Below are positions 25,537 to 35,330 of a stretch of DNA of 64,000 nucleotides, piece after piece (the stretch's first letter is position 1; each line of letters opens with the position of its first letter). Where the stretch lies: NCBI RefSeq assembly GCF_036327755.1, contig NZ_CP109596.1, positions 3,472,001-3,536,000 of the forward strand, read 5' to 3'. A program made the position numbers and the translations under genes. The DNA is from Nocardia sp. NBC_01503 (GTDB taxonomy: Bacteria; Actinomycetota; Actinomycetes; Mycobacteriales; Mycobacteriaceae). The notes beneath the pieces were generated by a model that ran no database searches, had not been told where the DNA came from, and saw nothing but the letters and a program-made list of their open reading frames with translations.

Positions 25537-25761
25537 TCAGCCTTCCTTGGCTGCGAGCTCCACCAGCGTGGCGGCGAGCCGGAAGAACTTATTGTTGCCC
25601 AGGTCGGCAATGGTCTTGACGCCGAGGGCTTCCAGCAGCTGAGTGTCATGCTTCTCGGTCAGTCCGGCGAGTGCGGACGGTGGCGCGGACAGGATCTCCT
25701 TGACGGACTTGTCTTCGTAGGCCTTGTCGAGAACTTTGTCGAGTACCACGTTGACGGCCAT
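25537..25761 (-). CDS. Small conserved helical protein, 74 aa
   Basis: A short acidic helical protein (MAVNVVLDKVLDKAYEDKSV to NKFFRLAATLVELAAKEG) of a kind found widely in actinobacteria without assigned function. The middle (ALGVKTIADLGNNKFF) resembles a helix-hairpin-helix-like turn, but no ligand or catalytic residues stand out. The start at 25761 is supported by AGGAGG six nt upstream; the open frame continues to 25884 but is not needed. It is monocistronic, between a hairpin at 25942 and the rpmF terminator. Confidence 0.78.
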   Translation of the reverse strand: MAVNVVLDKVLDKAYEDKSVKEILSAPPSALAGLTEKHDTQLLEALGVKTIADLGNNKFFRLAATLVELAAKEG

Positions 25762-25941
25762 GAAGCCTCCTTCGGTAGAACACGAGCGGACTCCGCCGAC
25801 GATAGTGGGAATGTCGCTGCGCCACCATAGATCTGCGTCCGTTGTCGTGCAGGAAGGGCTCTCGGACTTTGTGGGTGCTTCCAAAAAGTCTTCTCAAAGT
25901 TGTGAATCCGTGCCCTGGCGGCGGTATCCTCGTGGCCGAGG

Positions 25942-25971
25942 GCGGGTTCTTCTGACTACAGAAGAACCCGC
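25942..25971 (-). terminator. Hairpin after the DUF1906 gene
   Basis: GCGGGTTCTTCTG (25942-25954), loop ACTA, CAGAAGAACCCGC (25959-25971): a perfect 13-bp stem 58 nt past the stop of the DUF1906 gene on the minus strand. Confidence 0.75.
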
Positions 25972-26028
25972 TCATCGCCACTTTCGGGGCAGGTCACTTC
26001 CGTTGCGCGCCGGAACAATTCCGACAAA

Positions 26029-27066
26029 TCAACCAATTTGGTTGTCTGCCGCGCCAATAGGACTTGGCGGAGTGGTGGATTGTCCGTTAGGTCCGCTCTG
26101 GGCGCTCTGTGGGATCTCACCCCAGCCGGGCAGCGGTACGGCGGGTAGCAGTTGTTCGAGCCGTCCCAATCCGGTGGCGAGGGCCAGTGCGGGCGCCTCG
26201 ATGAGCGAGAGTGGGAACGGCCAGTTCAATCCGGAGAGCCGGGCCACCTCGCTGCTCAGCTCGGCGGTGGTGGCCTCCAGATCGCTGACTTCCGTGCGCA
26301 GTTCGTCGATCTTGGTGAGTGCGCTGGCCAATGCGTCGACCACGGTGAGGTGGTTTCCGGCGGGATCGTCGCCGAGCTGTGGCCAGCCCGCGAGACCGGG
26401 TCCGCGCAGCTGGATCTGGATGTCGCGGAGTATTTCGTCCTGTTCGGGAGTCAAGTCTTGTTCCTCCGGTTCAATGTCCCATTGGCCGAAATCCATATGG
26501 TCGGTTTCGTTTACATCGCATTCGACGCCGTCGATGACGACCTGCCGGCCGGTCTGAAAAAGCTGTGCGCGGGGTTCCCGATTGCCACCCGACCACGCGA
26601 TGGTCTGCCACGCCCAGGTCGCCACCCCGGCGTCCAGAGCCCGGCTCAGCGGCCAATAGCCGCCGTAGATGCCGACATTCGCCCGCCCGAGCACCGAGGC
26701 CGCACCATCCAGATACGCGTTGATGGGCTCCTGCTGCGGTGGCGTGGCGTCGAAATCGGCGGAGAAGTAGATGGGGCGATCCGGGCGTCCGCCGCAGCGC
26801 AGCACGCGCGCCAGCCCCGCCCGCGCATCGGTGACGCCCGCCCCGTAGCCGTCGAGCATGCGGGCGGCGGTGGTCTCCCAATTGGACACGATCGAAATAT
26901 TGTGTGCGCGCAGATCGTCCGCCTCGGCAGGGGTCAGGATCTTGCCGGGCAGTGCCGCGCCGCCTTCGGAAAGATACCGGACCACGAAGTCGAAACCGGC
27001 CGCTCGGATCGCACTTGCGGCGGGACGGCCCGCCGCGTAATCCAGCCCGAAACGCATGGCATTCAC
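26029..27066 (-). CDS. DUF1906 glycoside-hydrolase-like protein (Rv2525c-like)
   Basis: About 345 aa. The first 200 residues form the DUF1906 TIM-barrel domain: MRFGLDYAAGRPAASAIRAAGFDFVVRYL, then IVSNWETT, RPIYFSADFDAT, IGIYGGYW-like NVGIYGGYWPLSRAL and WAWQTIAWSGG, ending with DVNETD, acidic residues typical of GH25-like active sites. In M. tuberculosis the relative Rv2525c is a Tat-exported protein linked to cell-wall lipids and drug sensitivity (literature). Here no signal peptide precedes the domain. The C-terminal third has a coiled coil (KIDELRTEVSDLEATTAELSSEVARL) and a Pro-rich tail, an unusual addition. The start may be 27066 (GTG) or 27057 (ATG). Confidence 0.82.
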   Translation of the reverse strand: MNAMRFGLDYAAGRPAASAIRAAGFDFVVRYLSEGGAALPGKILTPAEADDLRAHNISIVSNWETTAARMLDGYGAGVTDARAGLARVLRCGGRPDRPIYFSADFDATPPQQEPINAYLDGAASVLGRANVGIYGGYWPLSRALDAGVATWAWQTIAWSGGNREPRAQLFQTGRQVVIDGVECDVNETDHMDFGQWDIEPEEQDLTPEQDEILRDIQIQLRGPGLAGWPQLGDDPAGNHLTVVDALASALTKIDELRTEVSDLEATTAELSSEVARLSGLNWPFPLSLIEAPALALATGLGRLEQLLPAVPLPGWGEIPQSAQSGPNGQSTTPPSPIGAADNQIG

Positions 27067-27236
27067 TGTAATTCGCGGGACACGCCGAGAGTAGGCATTC
27101 GGTAAGTCGATCTACCCGACCTGATGAACTCCGGGAATTCTCCGGAGCGCAGTGGTTGACTGGGTGCGGCTGTGTGATGGGCGTCACTACAACCGCTATT
27201 GATTACTTTGCTGTACTTCAGAAACGGAGATGACCG

Positions 27237-28043
27237 ATGCCTGTACGCGAGGAGGCGTGGCCCCCGGGCACGCCGTGCTGGGTCGACTGCCAGGTCGACG
27301 ATCCGGCCAAGGCCGGTGAGTTCTACGCGGCACTGTTCGGCTGGGACGTGCTGGGCGGCGGGGAGGACACCGGGGGCTATCTGATGGCGTTCCGCGACGG
27401 GCAGCCCGTCGCGGGGATCGGCCCCAAGCCCGAGGTGGGGGTGCCCTCGGTCTGGACCACCTACTTCGCGGTCCTGGACGCCGACGCCAGCGCCGCGGCG
27501 GTGATCGCCGCCGGTGGCCGAATGCTGGTGCCGCCCTTCGATGTGATGGAGTTCGGCCGCATGTTCGTGGCCGCGGATGTCTCGGGTGCGCCGTTCGCGG
27601 TGTGGGAGGCGCGAGCGCACAATGGCGCGGCGGTGCACAACGAGCATGGCGCGTTCGCCTGGAACGATCTGCGCACCGGAACCTTCGACGCGGCAAAGAC
27701 CTTCTACGCCAGTGTCTTCGGCTTCACTTTCGCCGAATTCGACGATGCGACCATGCGGTACGCCACACTGGTGCCGCCGGGTCACACCGATCCGGTGGGC
27801 GGTATCAATGACGACACCCGCAATGGCGCGGCGCCCGAGCAGCCGTACTGGCTCGCCTGGTTCCAGTTCGACGGTCTCGACGACGGTCTGAAGCGCGCGC
27901 AGGAGTTGGGTGCGACGGTGCTGCTGCCCGCGCAGGACGGTCCGTTCGGCCGGATGGCGATCCTGGCCGCACCGCAGGGGGAGTTGTTCGCCCTGCTCGA
28001 TCCGAGCGAGACGATGGGGGAGATGCCCGTACCGAAGGGTTGA
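27237..28043 (+). CDS. Two-domain VOC (glyoxalase/bleomycin-resistance fold) protein
   Basis: 268 aa, two tandem VOC domains (WVDCQVDDPAKAGEFYAALFGW and WNDLRTGTFDAAKTFYASVFGF), as in the actinobacterial group that includes M. tuberculosis Rv0577/CFP32-like proteins. The typical His and Glu metal ligands of glyoxalase I are largely missing, so an enzymatic role is uncertain; binding of a small hydrophobic ligand is as likely. It stands alone upstream of the ferredoxin-P450 pair, with a 132-nt gap. Confidence 0.85.
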   Translation: MPVREEAWPPGTPCWVDCQVDDPAKAGEFYAALFGWDVLGGGEDTGGYLMAFRDGQPVAGIGPKPEVGVPSVWTTYFAVLDADASAAAVIAAGGRMLVPPFDVMEFGRMFVAADVSGAPFAVWEARAHNGAAVHNEHGAFAWNDLRTGTFDAAKTFYASVFGFTFAEFDDATMRYATLVPPGHTDPVGGINDDTRNGAAPEQPYWLAWFQFDGLDDGLKRAQELGATVLLPAQDGPFGRMAILAAPQGELFALLDPSETMGEMPVPKG

Positions 28044-28175
28044 TTCGGAGCCGCGTCCGTACGCGATGCCTGGTCCAGGCGGTGGTGTGCTGCTCACCGC
28101 CGCTCGGTCCGCATCGTGTGTTTTGTCGTGTTAGCATGCGGACGCATCAAAGTTGTTGTGGTGGGGTGGGTTTCG

Positions 28176-28370
28176 ATGAGAGTTGTTGTTCAGCAAAGCA
28201 AGTGCATCGCCTCCGGCAATTGCGTGATGCGCGCAGGCCAGGTCTTCGATCAGCGTGATGATGACGGTCTCGTCATTCTGCTCGACGAGAATCCAGTCCC
28301 CGGGCACGCCGGCGCGGTGCGCCTGGCCGCCGAATTCTGTCCCGCGCAAGCAATTCAGATCGAGGAATGA
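28176..28370 (+). CDS. [3Fe-4S] ferredoxin, P450 redox partner
   Basis: 64 aa. Cys 10 and Cys 16 (KCIASGNC, a C-x5-C) and Cys 54 followed by Pro (EFCPAQAI) give the three ligands of a [3Fe-4S] ferredoxin of the type encoded beside actinobacterial cytochromes P450. The start at 28176 (MRVVVQQSKC) is set by homology; the upstream open frame is hydrophobic and not part of the family. The P450 gene starts 9 nt later, so the two are co-transcribed. Confidence 0.92.
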   Translation: MRVVVQQSKCIASGNCVMRAGQVFDQRDDDGLVILLDENPVPGHAGAVRLAAEFCPAQAIQIEE

Positions 28371-28379
28371 CGTATACCC

Positions 28380-29612
28380 ATGTTCGAAGCAGTTGCCGAC
28401 AGCACCTCCGACCTACCCGTTCATCCCGTGCGACGCTCGTCGGGTTGCCCGTTCTCCCCACCGCAGGCCGTTCGCGACCTCGCCGCCGCCGCACCGGTCT
28501 CCAAGGTGCAGATCTGGGACGGCCAGGAGGCGTGGCTGGTCACCGATTACACCGAGGCCCGCGCGCTCTTCGGTGACGCGCGGGTCAGCGTGGATGGTGC
28601 GCTGCCCGGTTTCCCGCACCTCAACGAGGGTATGAAGGCGCTGGCGGCGATGGCCCCGCGCACCATGTTCAATACCGACGGTGAGGAGCATGCCCGGTAC
28701 CGCCGCATGCTGACCAAGCCGTTCATGATCAAGCGGCTGGACGCGCTGAAGCCGGTCATCCAGAAGTACATCGACGAGCACATCGACCTCATGCTCGACG
28801 GCGGCAACTCCGCCGATCTGGTGCAGGCGCTCGCGCTGCCGGTGCCCTCGCTGGCCATCTGCGAACTGCTCGGCGTCCCCTATGAGGATCACGCCTTCTT
28901 CCAGCGCAGTTCGGCTGTCGGCTTCAGTGGTGACACCTCCGCGGAGGAGCATCAGGAGGTCACCATCGGCCTGCTGCAGTATCTGATGAAGCTGCTCGAC
29001 GCCAAGGCCGAGAGCCCGGCCGAGGACATGCTCTCGGATATGGCCGAACTGATTCGCGCCGGTGAGCTGCAGCCCTGGGAGGGTGCGCTGGAGGCGGTCG
29101 GCATGCTGGTGGCCGGGCATGAGACCACCGCGAATATGATCCCGCTCAGCGTGATGGCGCTGCTGGAGCGCCCCGACCAGCTGGCGCTGATCCGCGATAC
29201 CGAGGATCCCAAGGTGCTCGGCAACGCGGTCGACGAGCTGATCCGCTATATGAGCATCGTGCAGACCGGTCAGCGCCGAATCGCGCTGGAGGATATCGAG
29301 ATCGGCGATCTGACGGTGCGCGCGGGCGAGGGTCTCATCCTCGACATCCCGTCGGCGAACTGGAGCGCCGAGACTTTCGAGAATCCGGAGGTACTGGATC
29401 TGGAGCGCCCGAACGCGTATCTGCACTTGGGTTTCGGCTTCGGCCGGCACCAGTGCATCGGTTTGCAGCTGGCCCGCCTGGAGCTGGGGCTGGTGCTGCA
29501 GACGATCTTCCGCCGCCTGCCCGAACTGCGTCTGGCGGTCCCGGCCGAGCAGGTCGAGTTCAAGCTCGACTCGCTGGTGCACGGCGTACGCGCGCTTCCG
29601 GTCGAATGGTGA
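28380..29612 (+). CDS. Cytochrome P450
   Basis: 410 aa soluble bacterial P450, similar to the CYP105 group. Visible: the I-helix oxygen-binding motif AGHETTANM (about residue 245), the K-helix ExxR in DELIRYMSI, and the haem-ligand loop FGFGRHQCIGLQLARLEL (Cys about residue 355). Electrons would come from the ferredoxin encoded just upstream plus a host reductase. The substrate is unknown. It converges on a conservon; in Streptomyces several conservons carry their own P450 genes (literature), so a link is possible but here the orientation is opposite and a terminator intervenes. Confidence 0.95.
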   Translation: MFEAVADSTSDLPVHPVRRSSGCPFSPPQAVRDLAAAAPVSKVQIWDGQEAWLVTDYTEARALFGDARVSVDGALPGFPHLNEGMKALAAMAPRTMFNTDGEEHARYRRMLTKPFMIKRLDALKPVIQKYIDEHIDLMLDGGNSADLVQALALPVPSLAICELLGVPYEDHAFFQRSSAVGFSGDTSAEEHQEVTIGLLQYLMKLLDAKAESPAEDMLSDMAELIRAGELQPWEGALEAVGMLVAGHETTANMIPLSVMALLERPDQLALIRDTEDPKVLGNAVDELIRYMSIVQTGQRRIALEDIEIGDLTVRAGEGLILDIPSANWSAETFENPEVLDLERPNAYLHLGFGFGRHQCIGLQLARLELGLVLQTIFRRLPELRLAVPAEQVEFKLDSLVHGVRALPVEW

Positions 29613-29631
29613 ACTGAGGCCGGACGAAACG

Positions 29632-29670
29632 AAAGGGCCGGTGCCGCGCAATCCGCGGCACCGGCCCTTT
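29632..29670. terminator. Bidirectional hairpin between P450 and MHYT genes
   Basis: AAAGGGCCGGTGCCGCG and its exact reverse complement CGCGGCACCGGCCCTTT occupy the two halves of 29632-29670 around a 5-nt loop. Both strands end in a short T-run, suited to the convergent neighbours. Confidence 0.85.
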
Positions 29671-29695
29671 CAGGTCTGTGATCGAACCTTCGGTA

Positions 29696-30514
29696 TCAGC
29701 GCACCGACGCCTTCACCCGCCCGGACTTGCGCGATGCCACCGCCAGCGAAGGGCTGTGCGCGGTATCGGGTTCCACGGCCGCGGGCGCCTGCCGGGCCTC
29801 CCGCCGGTCGGGTGCGACCAGGATCGCGGTGATCGGGATGGTCAGCGACAGCGTGCCGATGATGAAGAACGGTACGAAGAAGTTGAACAGTTCATCGCCC
29901 TCCGGAATGGCGGCCGAGTTGTTCAGGTGCACCTGCAATCCGGTGAGCCCGGCGTAGTGCATACCGGTCACCATGACCGCGTAGGCCAGGGAGCCGACCA
30001 TGAGCACCGGAACCGTCTTGGCCCACAGGCTGAACCACAGCATGAGCGCCGAGGCCACCGCCGCGATGACGTACACCGCGACAATGGAGACCAGGCTGCG
30101 ATCGGTGCTGCCCTGCACCCGGATGGCGCTGAGCAGCAGCAGGTGCACGGTGCCGAGTCCGCCCGCCATCACCAGCGCGCCCGCGACCAGTCGAATCCAG
30201 TTCAGGGTCTTTCCGGCGATCACCAGCGAGATGAAGACGGTCAGCCCGGACAGCGCCGAGAAGAGCGTGGTCATGGTGCTGTCGTAACGCAGTGTGGTGC
30301 CTTTGACACCGAAGCCGAGCATGGAGACGAAGACCGAAAGCGCCACGCCGACACCGCCGATGGAGCTGGCAGCGACGAACAGCCAGAGCAGCCGGAAGCG
30401 CGCCGTCACCGATTTGGTGGATTGGCGGATGCATGCCAGGCCGCAGGAGGCACCGGCCACCGACACGATCAGTGCCAGACCGATGACCCAGTAGCCCATC
30501 GAGAAGTAGATCAA
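29696..30514 (-). CDS. MHYT-domain integral membrane protein
   Basis: 272 aa with seven hydrophobic segments. The second-last segment carries an intact MHYT motif (MVTGMHYAGLTGLQV); the two other expected motif positions have decayed (GVALSVFVSMLGF without His, and GGLGTVHLLLLSAI with His but no Tyr). MHYT domains are proposed membrane sensors of oxygen, CO or NO via bound copper (a proposal in the literature). A short basic tail replaces the usual GGDEF/EAL or kinase output domain. It is 49 nt after cvnD and on the same strand, so it may be a fifth conservon component. Confidence 0.82.
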   Translation of the reverse strand: MIYFSMGYWVIGLALIVSVAGASCGLACIRQSTKSVTARFRLLWLFVAASSIGGVGVALSVFVSMLGFGVKGTTLRYDSTMTTLFSALSGLTVFISLVIAGKTLNWIRLVAGALVMAGGLGTVHLLLLSAIRVQGSTDRSLVSIVAVYVIAAVASALMLWFSLWAKTVPVLMVGSLAYAVMVTGMHYAGLTGLQVHLNNSAAIPEGDELFNFFVPFFIIGTLSLTIPITAILVAPDRREARQAPAAVEPDTAHSPSLAVASRKSGRVKASVR

Positions 30515-30563
30515 CCCAGAACCCCTGCCTGCCTTCGTAATCGCCCGCGGTGTGCGCGAATGT

Positions 30564-31277
30564 CTACCCGCGCCGGGCGGTTTCGCGTTGTGCGGTCATC
30601 AGCCGTTCGATCGCGTACTCGGTGACCGCGGCCAGTGAGCGCCGCACCTCGCCCGGGTCACGGGCGTCGATGTCGACGATGGGTACGCCCTCGCGCACGC
30701 TGAGCGCCTCACGGAGTTCGGCGACGGGGAAGCGCGGCGCGTCCGGAAAACGGTTGACCGCGATGAGGAATGGCAGCTTCTTGGCCTCGAAGAAGTCGAC
30801 GGCGGCGAAGCTGTCCTCGATGCGGCGGGTGTCGACCAGCACCACCGCGCCGATGGCGCCCTTGATGAGGTCGTCCCACATGAACCAGAACCGGCGCTGA
30901 CCGGGTGTGCCGAACAGGTACAGCACCAGATTGCCGGGCAGGATGATGCGCCCGAAATCCATTGCCACCGTGGTGGTTTCCTTGCCGGGCGTGGCGGCGA
31001 GGTCGTCGACCCCGTCCGATACGGCCGTCACCATCGCCTCGGTGCGCAGCGGAACGATCTCCGATACCGCGCCGACGAAGGTGGTCTTGCCCGCGCCGAA
31101 ACCGCCGGCCACCACGATCTTGGTGGAGGCGACGGTTCGGAACTCCTCGCCCGGGCGAGGCGGGTATTGCTGCGCTACAGCCGGATTCGCGAACTGACCC
31201 GGATACTGGGGCCCGCCGTTGGGATACTGCGGCGCACCCCCGTTGTAGCTCCCGCCGTCAAAGGGCGCGGAGTCCAT
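30564..31277 (-). CDS. cvnD: Conservon GTPase CvnD
   Basis: Ras-like small GTPase of the MglA/CvnD type, 237 aa. After a Pro/Gln/Gly-rich N-terminus of about 50 residues come G1 (VVAGGFGAGKTTFVGAVSE), the switch region with GKETTTVAMDFGRI, G3 (LYLFGTPGQRRFWFMWDDL), and a G4 variant NRFP in place of NKxD. Conservon GTPases cycle at a membrane-associated complex with CvnA-C (shown in Streptomyces). The start overlaps the cvnC end by 20 nt. Confidence 0.93.
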   Translation of the reverse strand: MDSAPFDGGSYNGGAPQYPNGGPQYPGQFANPAVAQQYPPRPGEEFRTVASTKIVVAGGFGAGKTTFVGAVSEIVPLRTEAMVTAVSDGVDDLAATPGKETTTVAMDFGRIILPGNLVLYLFGTPGQRRFWFMWDDLIKGAIGAVVLVDTRRIEDSFAAVDFFEAKKLPFLIAVNRFPDAPRFPVAELREALSVREGVPIVDIDARDPGEVRRSLAAVTEYAIERLMTAQRETARRG

Positions 31278-31635
31278 GCAGGGTCCTCTCCATCAAAGAG
31301 CGGCGCTCGTCGTAGGTCGCCTGGTCGCTCAGGGTCGAATGCACGCGCAGGGTCCCGGCGACGACGAGATCACCGATCACGACCCGGATCATGCCCAGCG
31401 GCCGCTGCAGGTGCGCCGCGATCTCGGCCACCGACAGCCGTGCCGTACCCATCCGCAGGATTTCGGTGCGGATGTCACCGGCGGGCCAATCGAAATGGGC
31501 GGTGTAGGAAAGTGTTTCCACGACCGCCTCGAGCGGCAGATCCACTGCCGGTTCGGTGCGGCCGGAGGTCAGCGCGTATGGGCGGACCCGACTGGTGGGA
31601 CGAGTGCCGCCGACGCCTCCGTTCGAAGTTGTCAT
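31258..31635 (-). CDS. cvnC: Conservon DUF742 protein CvnC
   Basis: 125 aa. VRPYALTSGRTEPAVDLPLEAVVETL and ARLSVAEIAAHLQRPLGMIRVVIGDLVVAGTLRVH identify DUF742, a winged-helix-like fold. The start MTTSNGGVGG at 31635 is set by homology. It lies between the roadblock and GTPase genes in the canonical conservon order, overlapping the next gene. Confidence 0.92.
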   Translation of the reverse strand: MTTSNGGVGGTRPTSRVRPYALTSGRTEPAVDLPLEAVVETLSYTAHFDWPAGDIRTEILRMGTARLSVAEIAAHLQRPLGMIRVVIGDLVVAGTLRVHSTLSDQATYDERRSLMERTLHGLRAL

Positions 31636-31645
31636 CGGCGATCCA

Positions 31646-32053
31646 TCACGCAGTACGGGCAGTGGCCTGCACCACCGACCCGACCCGGTCGACCAGCAGC
31701 GCCATCTCATAGCCGATCCGGCCGATGTCGTGCTGCTTATTGGCCAGCACCGCCAGGTGCGAACCATTGCCGACGCTCATGACGAGTAGATAGCCGCGCT
31801 GCATCTCCACGATGGACTGCATCACCTTGCCGCCGTCGAAAAGCTGTGCGGCACCGGCGGACAGGCTCGCCAGACCCGCGGTGACGGCGGCGAGCTGCTC
31901 ACCCCGATCGCTCGGCAGGTGCGGGCTGGTCGCCTGCAGCAGGCCGTCGGCGGAGACCAGGACGGCGTGCGAGACGCCCGGCACCTCCCGGGTGAAACGG
32001 GTGACCAACCAGTTCAGGTTCTCATCGGTGGTGGTGCTCTGGGAGTCGGTCAT
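31646..32053 (-). CDS. cvnB: Conservon roadblock/LC7 protein CvnB
   Basis: 135 aa, roadblock/LC7 fold ([29 protein letters not shown], then [25 protein letters not shown]). Such proteins act as GTPase regulators and scaffolds for CvnD. The ATG at 32053 overlaps the TGA of the kinase gene by 4 nt, so kinase and roadblock protein are translationally coupled. Confidence 0.94.
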   Translation of the reverse strand: MTDSQSTTTDENLNWLVTRFTREVPGVSHAVLVSADGLLQATSPHLPSDRGEQLAAVTAGLASLSAGAAQLFDGGKVMQSIVEMQRGYLLVMSVGNGSHLAVLANKQHDIGRIGYEMALLVDRVGSVVQATARTA

Positions 32054-35022
32054 ACATGCCCTCCGTCTGTGTACTGCGAGTCTGCGCGTCCCGAACGGAC
32101 GCCACTGAGATGCCTGGTAAGGCTGTTGCGGATCTCGTCCGGATTGCGTGCGCCCGCCTCGTCCTCCTGCGCCACCGCGCCGGGCACCAGCTGCGCGCCG
32201 GGCCGGCGGATGGGCAGTCCACCCTGAGTGCGGGAGTCGCTGGTCGGTGTGGCCGCTTCCTCGGCGGCGGCCCAGCCGGCATCCGAGGTCGAGGACCACT
32301 CCGCGGACGAATCCTGGCCACCGCCTGCGGGTTCCACCAGCCACTCGGACACCATGCGCTGGTAGATCGGGCTACCGGACATGACATTGTCGCGCTGCGC
32401 GGGGGCCGGCGCGGTGGGTTGCGGAGTCTGAACCTGCGGGGCCGGAGCCTGCGGGGCCTGCCCACGCTGCGGGAGCGCGGGAGCGGCGACGCTGCCGCTG
32501 TCCGAGCCGAAACCGTTGCCGGTATCCCCGCCGTAGCCATTGCCGTTCTCGGTGCGGCCGTTGCCGCCCGCACCGAAGCCATTGCCGTTGGAGCCGTTGC
32601 CGTTTCCATTGCCGCGATGGTCATCGCCGCTCAGGCCGTTACCGGCGTCATTGCCCGCACCGGTTCCGAAGGCGCTGTAGCCGTTCGAGAAGTAACTTCC
32701 GGTGTCGTCCGCGCCATTCTCCGAGCCGTATCCGTAACCACCGTCGGCCGGTGCGGGGCGCTGTACCTCCTGCGGCCGCTGCACCTCGTGCTGGCCGGTA
32801 TCACCCCAGAAGTCCACGGGCGGCTGGGCGTTCGGCCCCACCACCTCGTAGGCCTGGGTCGGTGCCCCGCCGTCGGCGAAGGCGTCCACGAAATTGTCGG
32901 TGAACGGCACGTCACCGGTGAAGACCGGCTGTTCACCGGTGTCCGTACCCGGTGTCTTGCGCTGCGGCAGACCGGAACTGGTGACCCCGAAGCGACCGGT
33001 GGTGACGACCTCCGGCGGATTGGGCACCGGCATCAGCCGCGGCGGTGTGACCAACGGCTGCGGTGCGGAGGTGGGCAGCGAGGAGACCGGGGCGACCGCG
33101 GCCGGAGCCACGGGCAGGGCCGCGGTCGCCGGGTACTGCCCGGTGCCGGTGTCGCCGCCGCGTTCGGGTGCGGGCGAGACCAGGGTGCCCGGCAGGTGCA
33201 CGCTGGCGGTGATGCCCGGCTGCTGCACCATGGCCGAGGTGCGGCGCAGGCTCACGGTGATGTTGTGCCGCTTGGCCAGTCGGCCGACGACGAACAGACC
33301 CATGCGGCGCGCGGTCTCGACATTGACCTCACCACCGGAGGCCAGGCGATCGTTGATGGACTGCAGGTCTTCGGCATTCATGCCCAAGCCCCGGTCGGTG
33401 ATCTCGATGAGGTAGCCCCCGTCCACGGCGCGCGCCACCGAAACCGCCACCGGAGTGGACGGCGGGGAGTAGCGCAGCGCGTTGTCGATCAACTCGGCCA
33501 GCAGGTGTTCGATATCGACCGCGGGCTCTCCGGCGACGATGCCGTCGGGCACGGTGCCGATCTCGGCGCGCTGGTAATCCTCGACCTGCGAGACCGAGGA
33601 CCACAGCATGTCCGAGAGCGGCACCGGCGCGAGATGGCCACGGCGCAGTGCGGTTCCGGCCAGCACCAGCAGGTTGTCGCCGTTACGGCGCATGCGGGTG
33701 GCGAGGTGGTCGAGGCGGAACAGGGACTGCAGGCGCTCGGAGTCGTCCTCGTCGCGCTCCAGCTCCTCGATCAGCGTCAGCTGCTGTTCGACGAGGGATT
33801 GGCTACGGCGGGAAAGGGTCTCGAACATATTGCCGATCTGCAGTCGCAGTCGGGCCTGTTCGGCGGCGAGGTGCAGCGCCTGGGTGTGGATATCGTCGAC
33901 GGCTCGGGCGAGCTGTCCGATCTCCTCCGTGGTGTGCACATCGACCGGGGTGATCTCGGGGGTGACGCCACCGGCGCGCACCACCTCGAGCTCCTGCGGC
34001 AGATCGATGTGCGCGACCTGCAACGCATCTCGCCGCAGGCGGCGCACCGGCACGACCAGCGAGCGGGCCACGATCAGCGCGAGCGCGAGACCGGCGAGCA
34101 GCATGCCGATGACGACCGAGGTATCGCGCAGCACGGTATTGCGGGCGTCGGTGGTGAGTTCGCCCAGCTTGTCGTCCAGCATGGCGCCGATACCGTTGGC
34201 CTCGCGGCTGTACAGGTCCTGGCTGGTCTTGATCGATTCGGCCATGGCCGGGATCGCCATCGGATCGGGCGCGCCCTGGGACAGGATGCCGATACGCATA
34301 CCGGCGGCGTCCTTGAGTCCGCTGTAGTTCTGCGCGGCCTCGGGAACCAGGCCCTTGTACACCTCGATCATGGTGATCTCGGCGCCCATGGCGGTCAGCA
34401 GCTGCGTCTTCATCGCCTCATTGGCGCCGATTCCCGGGGTGGCCAGCATGAGGCGTTCCTGGGTGAGCAGCCGGGCGGCGGTCATGACCGTGCCCTGCTG
34501 CAGGAAGAGTTGCTGCACACGCAGATCCGAGAGCGTCTGCGAGGTGGTCAGCGCGGCCTGCACCTTGGTGGAGACCGCACCGGACTGATCCGCGATCGAC
34601 TGCGGTGAGCTGGTGTGCAGACCGTTGCGCATGTTCTTGGCGACGCCGATGGCGTCGGTCATGCCCTGGACGACGCTGGCCTCGACCCTGGAGGAGCGCA
34701 GCAGCGTCTCGAGATCGGCCACCGACTGATCGAACGTGGCGGTGGCCTTGTCCACGATGACGTTCGCGTCGGGGTTCCCCAAGCCCAGGATTGTCTGTAC
34801 GGCGAGTTCCTCTGTGGCGGACTCGAATTTGATTGATGGGCCCATTACGGCGGCCTGTTCCGTACCGGCGCTCAGGTTGTTGATCGTTTGCAGCTCGGAG
34901 TTGATGCGCAGGACCGCGAAGGTCGAGGCGAGCAACACCGGGAGCACCAGAACGATGCCGACCTTGCGTGTGACGGGCCAGTTGGACAGGCTCAATTGCC
35001 AGGACCGGGGTGTCGCTTCCAT
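32050..35022 (-). CDS. cvnA: Conservon sensor histidine kinase CvnA (nitrate-sensor domain)
   Basis: About 990 aa. A first membrane segment ([19 protein letters not shown]) is followed by an extracytoplasmic nitrate/nitrite-sensing (NIT) domain of 280 residues, a second membrane segment ([27 protein letters not shown]), HAMP, a helical region with [16 protein letters not shown], and a HATPase ([33 protein letters not shown]). The last 400 residues are Pro/Gly/Asn-rich and probably disordered. No response regulator is encoded nearby, as usual for conservons; signals pass to CvnB-D. The start at 35022 ([10 protein letters not shown]) is preferred; the frame is open to 35109. The relative in M. 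tuberculosis is Rv3365c. Confidence 0.92.
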   Translation of the reverse strand: MEATPRSWQLSLSNWPVTRKVGIVLVLPVLLASTFAVLRINSELQTINNLSAGTEQAAVMGPSIKFESATEELAVQTILGLGNPDANVIVDKATATFDQSVADLETLLRSSRVEASVVQGMTDAIGVAKNMRNGLHTSSPQSIADQSGAVSTKVQAALTTSQTLSDLRVQQLFLQQGTVMTAARLLTQERLMLATPGIGANEAMKTQLLTAMGAEITMIEVYKGLVPEAAQNYSGLKDAAGMRIGILSQGAPDPMAIPAMAESIKTSQDLYSREANGIGAMLDDKLGELTTDARNTVLRDTSVVIGMLLAGLALALIVARSLVVPVRRLRRDALQVAHIDLPQELEVVRAGGVTPEITPVDVHTTEEIGQLARAVDDIHTQALHLAAEQARLRLQIGNMFETLSRRSQSLVEQQLTLIEELERDEDDSERLQSLFRLDHLATRMRRNGDNLLVLAGTALRRGHLAPVPLSDMLWSSVSQVEDYQRAEIGTVPDGIVAGEPAVDIEHLLAELIDNALRYSPPSTPVAVSVARAVDGGYLIEITDRGLGMNAEDLQSINDRLASGGEVNVETARRMGLFVVGRLAKRHNITVSLRRTSAMVQQPGITASVHLPGTLVSPAPERGGDTGTGQYPATAALPVAPAAVAPVSSLPTSAPQPLVTPPRLMPVPNPPEVVTTGRFGVTSSGLPQRKTPGTDTGEQPVFTGDVPFTDNFVDAFADGGAPTQAYEVVGPNAQPPVDFWGDTGQHEVQRPQEVQRPAPADGGYGYGSENGADDTGSYFSNGYSAFGTGAGNDAGNGLSGDDHRGNGNGNGSNGNGFGAGGNGRTENGNGYGGDTGNGFGSDSGSVAAPALPQRGQAPQAPAPQVQTPQPTAPAPAQRDNVMSGSPIYQRMVSEWLVEPAGGGQDSSAEWSSTSDAGWAAAEEAATPTSDSRTQGGLPIRRPGAQLVPGAVAQEDEAGARNPDEIRNSLTRHLSGVRSGRADSQYTDGGHV

Positions 35023-35290
35023 CCCGCTTCCGTCGCCTCCGCTTTCACGAGTGACCCCCAGGTCGTATGCGGTTGTGCGACGTAGGGGTCTAACCCCGCG
35101 CGGAACCAACTAGAGGTCTTCTTTTCCGGCCTGCAACATACCGCGCGGGCTGTGTAACGGCAATTCGAGGAACTCGCTGTACACGACTCCGAATAGGATC
35201 GCGCGCAACGTATTTCGAATTCGCTTACCGGGCGGTAAGTAAAACGCGCTGGTCACCAGGCGATCCCGTCCGGCGTGTCGAAGCCGCCCT

Positions 35291-35310
35291 TCTCAGTCGC
35301 CTCTCAGTCG
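35291..35310 (+). promoter_or_regulatory. Direct repeat upstream of mprA, probable MprA box
   Basis: TCTCAGTC at 35291 and again at 35302 (11-bp period), 21 nt before the mprA start. An almost identical pair lies before pepD (37519-37538). Spacing of one helical turn fits a tandem dimer of an OmpR-family regulator. The rest of the 308-bp gap between cvnA and mprA shows no other clear element. Confidence 0.7.
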
Positions 35311-35330
35311 CTGTGGGCAGACTGGTGTCC

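Noticed and set aside
28116..28175. Longer N-terminus for the ferredoxin
   Set aside because: Hydrophobic extension not found in the ferredoxin family; the start at 28176 fits the family.
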